Positions 1 through 5,516 of a stretch of DNA of 5,516 nt are shown piece by piece. The DNA is from Lentisphaeria bacterium UBA1784. GTDB taxonomy: Bacteria > Verrucomicrobiota > Lentisphaeria > Victivallales > Victivallaceae. Both the position numbers and the translations under genes were made by a program. Positions within the stretch are counted from its first letter, which is position 1, and each line of letters begins with the position of its first letter. The notes beneath the pieces were generated by a model that was not told the DNA's origin, searched no databases, and saw nothing but the letters and a program-made list of their open reading frames with translations. The DNA lies in NCBI GenBank assembly GCA_002315455.1, contig DCGG01000146.1, positions 1 through 5,516 on the forward strand, given 5' to 3'.

Positions 1-584
1 GCATCACCAAGGAGAACCTCGACACTCCCATTGATTACATGAACCTCGGCAAGATCGGTTCCATGATGGGTTCGGGCGGCATGATCGTGCTTTCCGACAG
101 GGACTGCATGCCCGCCATGGCGAAGTTCTATTTGGAGTTCACCAAGGACGAGTCCTGTGGCAAGTGCACCCCCTGCCGGATCGGTACCCGCCGGATGCTG
201 GAAATGCTCGAGCAGATCTGCGACGGCACTGGCACCGAGGAGATGCTGACTGAGTTGGAAGACCTCGCCACCACCATCCGGGATACCGCTCTCTGCGGAT
301 TGGGACAGACCGCTCCCAACCCGATTCTTTCCACTCTGCGGTACTTCCGCGACGAGTACATGGCCCACGTCCGGGACAAGAAGTGCCCCGCCGGGACCTG
401 CCAGAAACTCTACAGTTTGAGCATCACCGATGCCTGTATCGGCTGCACCAAGTGCAAACGCAACTGCCCCGTGGGCGCCATCACCGGCGAACTCAAGCAG
501 AAGCACACCATCGACACTGCCAAGTGCATCAAGTGCGGCGCCTGTATTGATGGCTGCCCGAAGAAAGCCATCATCAAGAAGTAA
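1..584 (+). CDS. hydB: NADH-binding subunit HydB of NAD-linked [FeFe] hydrogenase (NuoF-like), 3' part only
   Basis: This is the C-terminal 193 residues of a NuoF-like flavoprotein; the first full codon is at base 3 and the start lies outside the window. In this family an N-terminal FMN/NADH domain (not visible here) passes electrons through Fe-S clusters to the hydrogenase subunit in the cytoplasm. Visible, numbering from the first full codon: an ESCGKCTPCR motif whose C52, C55 and C58, with C98, should bind the N3-type [4Fe-4S] cluster; an H122/C128/C133 group in a CPAGTC context; then two ferredoxin motifs, C145-C148-C151-C155 and C175-C178-C181-C185, for two [4Fe-4S] clusters. That ferredoxin tail is absent from respiratory complex I NuoF and typical of HydB of trimeric bifurcating hydrogenases. 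hydA follows after 11 bases, so they are surely cotranscribed. A related NADP- or formate-dehydrogenase-linked NuoF is the alternative, but hydA next door argues for HydB. Confidence 0.93.
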   Translation, partial: ITKENLDTPIDYMNLGKIGSMMGSGGMIVLSDRDCMPAMAKFYLEFTKDESCGKCTPCRIGTRRMLEMLEQICDGTGTEEMLTELEDLATTIRDTALCGLGQTAPNPILSTLRYFRDEYMAHVRDKKCPAGTCQKLYSLSITDACIGCTKCKRNCPVGAITGELKQKHTIDTAKCIKCGACIDGCPKKAIIKK

Positions 585-595
585 GGAGTCTATCC

Positions 596-2350
596 ATGGA
601 TCAAGTCACTGTAACGATCAACGGCATTCAGGTGAGTGTTCCGAAAGGCTCCACGATCCTCGATGCGGCGAAGAAAATCGGCATCAATATTCCCACGCTC
701 TGCTACTGCCCCGACGTGGGCTGCGGCGTGGCCAACAAGCCGGCCTCCTGCCGAATCTGCTTGGTGGAAGCCGAAGGCATCCGTCCTCGGCCAATCCTCG
801 CTCCCGCCTGCGCCACTCCCATCGAGCGGGACGGCGTGGTGGTCAAGACCAACAGCATGCGCGCTTTGAAAGCCCGCCGGACCGTCCTTGAACTGCTGCT
901 CTCCGACCATCCGCAGAACTGCCTGACCTGCGCCAAGAACCAGGACTGCGAACTGCGGAAACTCGCCGCTGAGTTCGGCGTCCGCGAAGTGCCCTTCAAG
1001 GGCGCCCGCAACGCCTTCGAGCCGGATCACTCCAGCGCGGCGATTATGCGGGACCTCTCCAAGTGCATCATGTGCCGCCGTTGCGAAACGGTGTGCAACA
1101 AGGTGCAGACCGTGGGTACCCTTACCGGCTACGGCCGCGGCTTCGGAGCCAAAGTCGGCACCGCCGGCATGATGCCCCTCGCCGACACCAGCTGCACCTT
1201 CTGTGGACAGTGCGTCAACGCCTGCCCCGTGGGCGCCATCACCGGCATCAGTTACGTCCGCGACGTGTGGAAGGCCCTCAATGATCCCAAGAAGACCGTG
1301 ATCGTGCAGACCGCTCCGGCGGTGCGCGTGGCGGTGGGGCAGGAGTTCGGATTCGCCCCCGGCGTGCCGGTCACCGGCAAGCTGGTCTCCGGACTGCGGG
1401 CTTTGGGCTTCAGCAAGGTGTTCGACACCAACTTCTCCGCCGACCTCACCATCATGGAGGAGGGCCACGAGATCGTCGAGCGCGTCAAGAGCGGCAAGAA
1501 CCTGCCGATCCTGACCAGCTGCTGTCCGGGCTGGATCAACTTCATCGAGCACAACTTCCCCGATCTGCTCCACATCCCCTCCAGCTGCAAATCTCCGCAG
1601 CAGATGTTCGGTGCGATCGCCAAGAGTTACTACGCCGAGAAGATCGGCGTGAAGCCCGAGGATCTGGTGGTGGTCTCCGTGATGCCCTGCCAGGCGAAGA
1701 AATATGAGGCCGCCCGTCCGGAATTCGAACACGACGGCGTCTGGGACGTGGACTACGTGGTCACCACCCGCGAACTCTGCCGCATGTTCCGCGAGGCCGG
1801 CATCAATCTGGCAAACATTCCCGAGAGCGACTACGACAGTCCTCTGGGGCAGTCCTCCGGTGCGGCTGACATCTTCGGCGTCACCGGCGGTGTGCTGGAA
1901 GCGGCCTGCCGTTCCGTGTACTTCATGCTCAACGGCAAGAATCTGGAAGGCGATGCCATCAACTTCCGCGCGGTCCGCGGACTGGACGGCGTCAAGGAAG
2001 CCAAGGTGGAGATCGCTTCCGGAAAGACCATCAACGTGGCGGTCTGCTCCGGTTTGGGCAACGCTCGGAAGGTGTTGGAGATGGTCCGCAAGGAGCCCAA
2101 CCGCTTCCAGGCCATCGAGATCATGGCCTGCCCCGGCGGCTGCATCAATGGCGGCGGCCAGCCCTTCCTCCACGGCGATCGCGACCTGCTGGAGAAGCGC
2201 ATGAAGGGGATCTACTCCGAAGACGAGCGCAAGCAGCTTCGGTTCTCCCATGAGAATCCGGACATCCAGGCCCTCTACAAGGAGTACCTTGGTGAACCGG
2301 GCAGTGAGAAGGCCCATCATCTGCTCCATACGGTCTATCATCAGAAGTGA
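596..2350 (+). CDS. hydA: [FeFe] hydrogenase catalytic subunit HydA, group A, NAD-linked/bifurcating type
   Basis: A complete 584-residue iron hydrogenase that reversibly reduces protons to H2 at the H-cluster in the cytoplasm. Domains in order: plant-type [2Fe-2S] domain (about 1-75; C36, C52, C55, C72 likely ligands); His-Cys [4Fe-4S] motif (H105, C109, C112, C118); two ferredoxin [4Fe-4S] motifs (C157/C160/C163/C167 and C200/C203/C206/C210); then the H-domain. All three signatures are intact: TSCCPGW at 307-313, MPCQAKKYE at 363-371, EIMACPGGCINGGGQP at 508-523. By alignment with Clostridium CpI, C309 is the proton-relay cysteine and C310, C365, C512 and C516 hold the H-cluster, so the enzyme should be active. 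Only 61 residues follow the last signature, so the extra C-terminal [2Fe-2S] domain of Thermotoga HydA is missing. The start is supported by AAGGAG at 583-588, 7 bases before ATG and overlapping the hydB stop. The maturases HydE, HydF and HydG are needed but not in the window. Adjacent hydB points to electron bifurcation; biochemistry is inferred. Confidence 0.97.
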   Translation: MDQVTVTINGIQVSVPKGSTILDAAKKIGINIPTLCYCPDVGCGVANKPASCRICLVEAEGIRPRPILAPACATPIERDGVVVKTNSMRALKARRTVLELLLSDHPQNCLTCAKNQDCELRKLAAEFGVREVPFKGARNAFEPDHSSAAIMRDLSKCIMCRRCETVCNKVQTVGTLTGYGRGFGAKVGTAGMMPLADTSCTFCGQCVNACPVGAITGISYVRDVWKALNDPKKTVIVQTAPAVRVAVGQEFGFAPGVPVTGKLVSGLRALGFSKVFDTNFSADLTIMEEGHEIVERVKSGKNLPILTSCCPGWINFIEHNFPDLLHIPSSCKSPQQMFGAIAKSYYAEKIGVKPEDLVVVSVMPCQAKKYEAARPEFEHDGVWDVDYVVTTRELCRMFREAGINLANIPESDYDSPLGQSSGAADIFGVTGGVLEAACRSVYFMLNGKNLEGDAINFRAVRGLDGVKEAKVEIASGKTINVAVCSGLGNARKVLEMVRKEPNRFQAIEIMACPGGCINGGGQPFLHGDRDLLEKRMKGIYSEDERKQLRFSHENPDIQALYKEYLGEPGSEKAHHLLHTVYHQK

Positions 2351-2370
2351 TCCCGTATCCGATTGGATCG

Positions 2371-2404
2371 AAAAGGCTCCGGCGCATATGCCGGGGCCTT
2401 TTTT
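2371..2404 (+). terminator. Intrinsic terminator of the hydBA operon
   Basis: A 9-bp GC-rich stem (GGCTCCGGC at 2375-2383 with GCCGGGGCC at 2390-2398, one T-G wobble) closes a six-base loop and is followed by six T (2399-2404). An AAAA run precedes the stem. It lies about 20 bases after the hydA stop and ends the operon cleanly before the next promoter. Confidence 0.93.
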
Positions 2405-2437
2405 ATGCATTGATGGGAGAAAAGTGGCGAAATATCC

Positions 2438-2496
2438 ATAAAAAACAAAAAAATTTCCATGACAGGATTGTAAAATCGCGGAAGACGTGATATCTT
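2438..2496 (+). promoter_or_regulatory. Sigma70-like promoter with upstream A-tract, for the DUF386 gene
   Basis: TTGTAA (2468-2473) and TATCTT (2491-2496) each match 4 of 6 consensus bases and are separated by 17 bases. An A-rich stretch at 2438-2456 would lie at about -65 to -47 from a start near 2503, where an UP element is expected. The hydBA terminator just upstream means this gene needs its own promoter. Predicted leader length is about 105 bases. Confidence 0.65.
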
Positions 2497-2521
2497 ATCT
2501 CCCATGCAATTGTTTGTGGAT

Positions 2522-2582
2522 CCGGTCATGTGTGCAGGGGGAGAAAACAGACCGGGAGTGAAGGGGATCATCCCTTGTTTTT
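2522..2582 (+). promoter_or_regulatory. Possible structured leader (two hairpins, second attenuator-like)
   Basis: Within the predicted leader, CCGGTC (2522-2527) can pair with GACCGG (2550-2555) around a 22-base loop. Then AAGGG (2561-2565) can pair with CCCTT (2572-2576) and is followed by TGTTTTT to 2582, which resembles a weak intrinsic terminator. The core GGGATCATCCC (2564-2574) is also a perfect DNA palindrome, so it could instead be an operator. The stems are short and no known riboswitch class is recognised. Confidence 0.3.
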
Positions 2583-2607
2583 CGTATAACGGATAGGAGA
2601 AGTTTCC

Positions 2608-3075
2608 ATGATTTACGACCGGTTGGAAAATCTGGCGGAGTACAGCAAACTGGCACCCGAGGTTTGGGGAAAGATCGTGAAATTCTGCCGCAAGTGCGGG
2701 GAGCATGAGCCGGAATTGGGGAAACACGAGATCATTGGCGATCTGGTCTATGCCAGCGTGCAGAGTTATCAGCCCCACGTTTCCGATCCGGAGAAACTGG
2801 AGTATCACAAACGTTTCGCGGATATCCAGTTCCTGCTGCTTGGCGAGGAGTCCATCCTCTGCGGAGCCGTGGAGGACGGTGAGGAGGTCAAGCCCTTCAA
2901 TGACGAGAAGGATATCGGCTTCAATCGGATGCCGGAGCGTTGGAACGAACTGCCTCTGACGGTGGGGGATTTCGCGCTGCTGATGCCGGGGGAGGGGCAC
3001 CAGCCCGGAGTCGGAGATCCCGCGAAGCCGGTGGTGAAGGTCGTGATCAAGATCGCACAGGAGTGCTTTCTCTGA
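2608..3075 (+). CDS. YhcH/YjgK/YiaL family (DUF386) cupin protein, probable sugar or sugar-acid handling enzyme
   Basis: A complete 155-residue protein, the usual length for this cytoplasmic single-domain beta-barrel family (E. coli YhcH/NanQ, YjgK/TabA, YiaL, EbgC). Family hallmarks visible: MIYDRL start, GKHEIIGD (38-45), EYHKRFADIQ (65-74) with E65, H67, D72 and Q74, the GEE turn (79-81), KDIGFN (101-106), MPGEGHQP (126-133) with H131, and KVVIKI (144-149). The conserved Glu/His/Asp residues and H131 are the likely metal and ligand site. E. coli NanQ is reported to act on the ring form of free sialic acid, and EbgC partners a beta-galactosidase, so anomerase-like or accessory sugar roles are known; the substrate here cannot be told. 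The start has AGGAG at 2595-2599, 8 bases upstream. It stands alone between a promoter and a terminator, with no sugar genes beside it in the window. Confidence 0.92.
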   Translation: MIYDRLENLAEYSKLAPEVWGKIVKFCRKCGEHEPELGKHEIIGDLVYASVQSYQPHVSDPEKLEYHKRFADIQFLLLGEESILCGAVEDGEEVKPFNDEKDIGFNRMPERWNELPLTVGDFALLMPGEGHQPGVGDPAKPVVKVVIKIAQECFL

Positions 3076-3106
3076 ATCTTCGTCATCCGTAGAAGAAACT
3101 GCAAAC

Positions 3107-3137
3107 CGTCCTTCCTTTTCGGAGGGACGTTTTTTTT
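3107..3137 (+). terminator. Intrinsic terminator of the DUF386 gene
   Basis: A 9-bp stem (CGTCCTTCC at 3107-3115 with GGAGGGACG at 3121-3129, one T-G wobble) with a five-base loop is followed by eight T (3130-3137). It lies 31 bases after the stop. On the minus strand the same stem is followed only by GTTTG, so it would terminate the convergent araM transcript weakly at best. Confidence 0.93.
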
Positions 3138-3150
3138 GTATCCGCGTTTT

Positions 3151-3200
3151 GGGGCGGCAGACCGGCCCTGCCCGGTTCTCCGGGAACTATGGACCGCCCC
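3151..3200. repeat. Nested GC-rich inverted repeats between convergent genes, possible araM terminator structure
   Basis: Outer arms GGGGCGG (3151-3157) and CCGCCCC (3194-3200) pair perfectly. Inside, two mutually exclusive 5-bp hairpins are possible: ACCGG/CCGGT (3161-3165 with 3172-3176) or CCCGG/CCGGG (3171-3175 with 3180-3184). The block starts 12 bases after the araM stop as read on the minus strand. No T-tract follows on that strand (it reads CCCCAAAA), so it may slow polymerase or protect the 3' end rather than act as a standard intrinsic terminator. Confidence 0.45.
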
Positions 3201-3212
3201 GGGGCAAAAGGA

Positions 3213-4487
3213 TCAGCGAAGCCGTTCCGCCGCGACGTCCAGAAGACCGGTCTCGAAGAGCATGTCCAGCACGGTGTAGCGCTTGCGGATCAGTTGGGCG
3301 GTGAACAGGCCGTGGAGGTACTGTTTCCGGGAGAGCCCGATCTCTGCGTACTCCGTGGGGGCGCCCGCCAGTTTCAGCAACCGGAGCACCTCGGGCAGCG
3401 GCAGAAGCTGTTTTTTGAGGTGGGTCTGGAGTTCCTCCCACTTGGAGAAGATCAGTTCCTGCCGTTCCCGGGCAGCGTCGCCCTCCTGAAACTTCGCCAG
3501 CGCCACCGCCGGGATGCTGTCGCCGTAACATCCGGCCGCCAGCAGATCAGCAATCCGGGCTTCCCGCTCCCGCCGGGAGGGCAGGGGCCGGGCCAGTTTG
3601 CGCGCCTCTTTCTCCGGCGTGGCGATGACGAACTCCATCAACTGGATCACGGCAATGGTGCCGATGCCCACCTTGAAGCCGTGGGAAGGCTCTTCGCCCC
3701 GATACTGCAGGTGCTCCATCTCCCAGACGTGGCTGAACATGTGTTCTGCGCCGGATGCCGGCCGGGAATCCCGGTAGCGCTGCATGGCGTATCCGGTGGC
3801 CGCAAGCCCCATGAAAACGTGATTCAGATCGCCGGGATCGCTGACCCAGAGGCGCAGGTCTTTCTGCACCATATCCCAGACTTCAGGGGCGATGGGTTCC
3901 AGTCCGAGTGCGTCGGAGATGCACCAGTCCGCGCCGGCGGGGACCTTGGTCAGCAGGTCTGCGTAGCCGGAGGCCAGCATTTCGGCGGGAGCGGTCTCCA
4001 GCACGTCGATATCCGCGAGGAGGGCGTAGGGCGCGGGGCAGGGGACCGTTTTTTTCATGCCGTCCACCGACATGGCTCCGCCATAGGAGGTGTATCCGTC
4101 CACGGAGGCGGCGGTGGCGACGCAGCAGTATTTCACCTTGGCGATCCCGGCGGCGCACTTGGTCAGGTCGTTCAGCACGCCGGAACCGACCACCACCGGA
4201 ACGCAGTCGGGAGTGATGTTTGCCGCCAGTTCCTGACTGATGCGGTAGTCCGGGTGGAGTTTGGGCGTTCTCGGGAATATCTTCGGGGGCCTGATGGAGG
4301 ATCCTGCCGCTTGGAGACGTTCCTGTGCCTGCTTTCCTGCGGCGGCAAAGGTGTTCTCGTCGGCGATCAGCCAGGGAGTTTTGCCGGGGAAGGCCAGTTT
4401 CAGAAGTTCCGGCAGGTCGGCCAGCGCGCCCCGGGACATGGCGAAAAATCCGGTTTCCAGGCCGGAGGGGATGGGGATCAGGTCCAT
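3213..4487 (-). CDS. araM: sn-Glycerol-1-phosphate dehydrogenase, AraM/EgsA family
   Basis: A 424-residue member of the iron-containing/dehydroquinate synthase-like dehydrogenases, predicted to reduce dihydroxyacetone phosphate to sn-glycerol-1-phosphate with NAD(P)H in the cytoplasm. Visible: VVVGSGVLNDLTK (98-110), the nucleotide-binding turn with the AraM-type GSG...ND; TAASVDGYTSYGGAMSVDG (125-143) and KKTVPCPAP (145-153), typical of the G1P dehydrogenase subgroup; likely metal ligands D177 (SGYADLLTK), H249 (SGAEHMFSH) and H269 (SHGFKVGIG). The C-terminal third is helical. The chosen start gives MDLIPIP and has AAGGAG (CTCCTT at 4495-4500) 7 bases upstream; an in-frame ATG at 4547 lies upstream of the predicted -10 box and is rejected. 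In Bacillus subtilis this enzyme feeds PcrB-dependent heptaprenylglyceryl phosphate formation; no PcrB-like gene is visible here, so the product's fate is unknown. It is a single-gene unit divergent from the HlyD gene. Glycerol dehydrogenase is the less likely alternative. Confidence 0.9.
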   Translation of the reverse strand: MDLIPIPSGLETGFFAMSRGALADLPELLKLAFPGKTPWLIADENTFAAAGKQAQERLQAAGSSIRPPKIFPRTPKLHPDYRISQELAANITPDCVPVVVGSGVLNDLTKCAAGIAKVKYCCVATAASVDGYTSYGGAMSVDGMKKTVPCPAPYALLADIDVLETAPAEMLASGYADLLTKVPAGADWCISDALGLEPIAPEVWDMVQKDLRLWVSDPGDLNHVFMGLAATGYAMQRYRDSRPASGAEHMFSHVWEMEHLQYRGEEPSHGFKVGIGTIAVIQLMEFVIATPEKEARKLARPLPSRREREARIADLLAAGCYGDSIPAVALAKFQEGDAARERQELIFSKWEELQTHLKKQLLPLPEVLRLLKLAGAPTEYAEIGLSRKQYLHGLFTAQLIRKRYTVLDMLFETGLLDVAAERLR

Positions 4488-4494
4488 GGGATCT

Positions 4495-4500
4495 CTCCTT
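4495..4500 (-). promoter_or_regulatory. Ribosome binding site deciding the araM start
   Basis: Read on the minus strand this is AAGGAG, 7 bases before the ATG at 4487. It fixes the start at MDLIPIP rather than the in-frame ATG 20 codons upstream, which has no comparable site. Confidence 0.88.
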
Positions 4501-4531
4501 GCATACAGGTTGTGTTTCCGTTTCCGGGGAT

Positions 4532-4560
4532 AATATAGGGCCCGCAAGGGTGGAATTCAA
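4532..4560 (-). promoter_or_regulatory. Sigma70-like promoter of araM
   Basis: On the minus strand TTGAAT (plus-strand bases 4555-4560) and TATATT (4532-4537) are separated by exactly 17 bases. Transcription would start near 4525, leaving a leader of about 38 bases. The -10 region reads TATATTATCC, identical over ten bases to that of the divergent promoter. Confidence 0.8.
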
Positions 4561-4576
4561 GATGGGAGCGCAGTTT

Positions 4577-4595
4577 TTCCCCGAAGTTCGGGGAA
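4577..4595. promoter_or_regulatory. Perfect 19-bp palindrome between divergent promoters, candidate operator
   Basis: TTCCCCGAA-G-TTCGGGGAA has two perfect 9-bp arms around one base. It would lie at about -52 to -70 from the araM start and about -82 to -100 from the HlyD-gene start, upstream of both -35 boxes, where a dimeric activator or shared regulator could bind. It has no T-tract after it on either strand, so it is not an intrinsic terminator. I do not recognise the motif as belonging to a named regulator. Confidence 0.55.
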
Positions 4596-4617
4596 TCAAT
4601 GGCAAGTCAAAGATGGG

Positions 4618-4670
4618 CTTTTGTTTTTTTTACGGAACGTCTTGACAATGAAAAGGAAGAAAGGTATATT
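4618..4670 (+). promoter_or_regulatory. Strong sigma70-like promoter of the HlyD-family gene, with T-rich UP-like tract
   Basis: TTGACA (4642-4647) matches the consensus fully, TATATT (4665-4670) matches 5 of 6, and the spacer is 17 bases. A T-rich stretch at 4618-4630 would sit at about -59 to -47 from a start near 4677, the place of an UP element. The leader would be about 47 bases. Confidence 0.88.
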
Positions 4671-4723
4671 ATCCTCAATATCCGGAAAAGACGGTATTCA
4701 CCCAGAAAAGAGAGGAAAGAAAC

Positions 4724-5516
4724 ATGAAAAAAGCATTGATTGCACTGGTGATCCTGGCCGCCGGGATCGGATTGGCCACCTACTTCTACTTCGATTACAA
4801 GCGGACGCAGGAGATGCGCTATCCCAAGTTTTACAGCGGAAACGGCCGCCTCGAGGCTACCGAAGTCTACATTTCCAACCGCCTTTCCGGACGCATCGAC
4901 AAGATCTTCGTGAAGGAGGGCAGTCTGGTCAAGACCGGTGACACCCTGGTCAAGATGGATACCCGCACCCTCGAGGCCGAAAAGGCCTCCGCCGTGGCCG
5001 AAGTCAAGGTCAAAGAGGGCGAACTGGAAATGGCCAAGGCCGACCTGAAGAAGCAGGAAAGTTCCTTCGTCGGCGCCCAGAAGGAGTACAACCGCCAGAA
5101 GACGCTGCTGGCTACCAGCGCCGTCAGTCAGAAGACCTTCGACGATGCGGAGACGGTCTATCTGAACGCGGTCGCCACGCTGGAACACGCCAAGGCCGCT
5201 CTCCTTGCCGCCGAGGGCAAACTGGCCAGGCAGAAGGCCGAAGTCGTCCGGATCCAGACCCTGCTGGATGACAGTACGCTGACCGCCCGTTACGACGGCC
5301 GGATCCAGTATCTGCTGGCCCACGAGGGCGAAGTCGTTTCCGACGGCGGCCGGATCATGAACGAGGTCAACCTCACCGATGCCTACATGACGTTCTTCCT
5401 GCCCACCGCCATCGCCGGACAGGTCACCATGGGCGCCGAAGTCAAGCTGATGTTCGACGCCGGTCCGGGATATCACATCGATGCGAAGGTCACCTACATC
5501 GACCCGGTGGCGCAGT
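4724..5516 (+). CDS. HlyD-family membrane fusion (periplasmic adaptor) protein, N-terminal part
   Basis: The reading frame runs open to the window end: 264 full codons, 3' end missing. The family links an inner-membrane pump (ABC or MFS type) to the outer membrane or exterior. Visible: MKK plus a hydrophobic stretch (about 4-23) forming a signal anchor; first half of a biotinyl-lipoyl-like domain, GRLEATEVYISNRLSGRI and KIFVKEGSLVKTGDTLVKMD (about 41-79); a charged, Ala/Glu/Lys-rich coiled-coil hairpin (about 80-182) turning near the LLATSAVSQKTFDDAE segment (128-143); the second lipoyl half (about 184-216, ARYDGRIQYLLAHEGEVVSDG); then the start of the beta-barrel domain. The order matches the YhiI/YbhG-like branch, often followed by ABC-2 type transporter genes, which would lie downstream. 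The start has an AGAGG site at 4711-4715, 8 bases before ATG. A multidrug or secretion role is inferred; the substrate is unknown. A signal anchor plus adaptor suggests a diderm cell envelope. Confidence 0.93.
   Translation, partial: MKKALIALVILAAGIGLATYFYFDYKRTQEMRYPKFYSGNGRLEATEVYISNRLSGRIDKIFVKEGSLVKTGDTLVKMDTRTLEAEKASAVAEVKVKEGELEMAKADLKKQESSFVGAQKEYNRQKTLLATSAVSQKTFDDAETVYLNAVATLEHAKAALLAAEGKLARQKAEVVRIQTLLDDSTLTARYDGRIQYLLAHEGEVVSDGGRIMNEVNLTDAYMTFFLPTAIAGQVTMGAEVKLMFDAGPGYHIDAKVTYIDPVAQ

Noticed and set aside
590..2410. A 606-codon open frame on the minus strand opposite hydA
   Set aside because: Its His/Asp/Gly/Ala-rich, motif-free translation is what the complement of a GC-biased gene gives. 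hydA on the plus strand has every catalytic motif and a ribosome binding site.
3189..4538. A 449-codon open frame on the plus strand opposite araM
   Set aside because: It is a mirror of the araM coding bias, has no recognisable domain, and begins inside the GC-rich inverted repeat region without a ribosome binding site.
4488..4547. A 20-codon N-terminal extension of araM from an ATG at 4547
   Set aside because: The predicted -10 box (4532-4537) lies downstream of that ATG, and a good AAGGAG site points to the ATG at 4487.
4577..4595. The 19-bp palindrome as a LexA, CIRCE or terminator element
   Set aside because: Its arms do not match the LexA boxes or the CIRCE sequence I know, and neither strand has a T-tract after it.
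4607..5476. A 289-codon open frame on the minus strand opposite the HlyD-family gene
   Set aside because: It overlaps a clear HlyD-family reading frame and crosses its strong promoter; its translation shows no family motif.
1..5516. tRNA, rRNA, CRISPR array, insertion sequence or prophage
   Set aside because: No cloverleaf, regularly spaced repeats, transposase or integrase motifs, or terminal repeats were seen on either strand.

Overview
The window looks like a chromosomal segment from a strictly anaerobic, fermentative bacterium with a moderately GC-rich genome. The main clue is an NAD-linked, cofactor-bifurcating type [FeFe] hydrogenase (HydB-HydA). The regulatory sequences are ordinary bacterial ones: sigma70-like promoters with 17-bp spacers, AGGAG-type ribosome binding sites and GC-stem/T-tract terminators. 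The exact taxon cannot be fixed from the sequence. A PVC-group (Lentisphaerae-like) gut anaerobe or a Clostridia-like anaerobe would both fit, and this is only an impression.

Layout: (1) Bases 1-2350 hold the 3' end of hydB (NuoF-like NADH/FMN/Fe-S subunit) followed 11 bases later by complete hydA (catalytic H-cluster subunit). They form the end of one operon, closed by a strong intrinsic terminator at 2371-2404. (2) Bases 2405-3137 hold a single-gene unit: an A-tract plus sigma70-like promoter, a roughly 105-base leader with two potential hairpins, a YhcH/YjgK/YiaL (DUF386) sugar-binding cupin gene, and its own terminator. (3) Bases 3138-4560 hold a convergent minus-strand unit: an AraM/EgsA-type sn-glycerol-1-phosphate dehydrogenase gene with its promoter. 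(4) From about 4577 a plus-strand unit begins: a near-consensus promoter and the start of an HlyD-family membrane fusion (periplasmic adaptor) protein, cut by the window end.

The genes do not form one pathway. HydBA, with an upstream HydC expected outside the window, would couple NADH and ferredoxin oxidation to H2 production or the reverse. The DUF386 protein probably handles a free sugar or sugar acid. AraM would make glycerol-1-phosphate. The HlyD protein would serve an efflux or secretion pump whose other genes should lie downstream. The most interesting non-coding part is the 236-base divergent region between araM and the HlyD gene: two promoters with the same ten-base -10 region and a perfect 19-bp palindrome between them. 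I saw no mobile element, CRISPR array, tRNA or rRNA, and no clear evidence of an undescribed multi-gene system.
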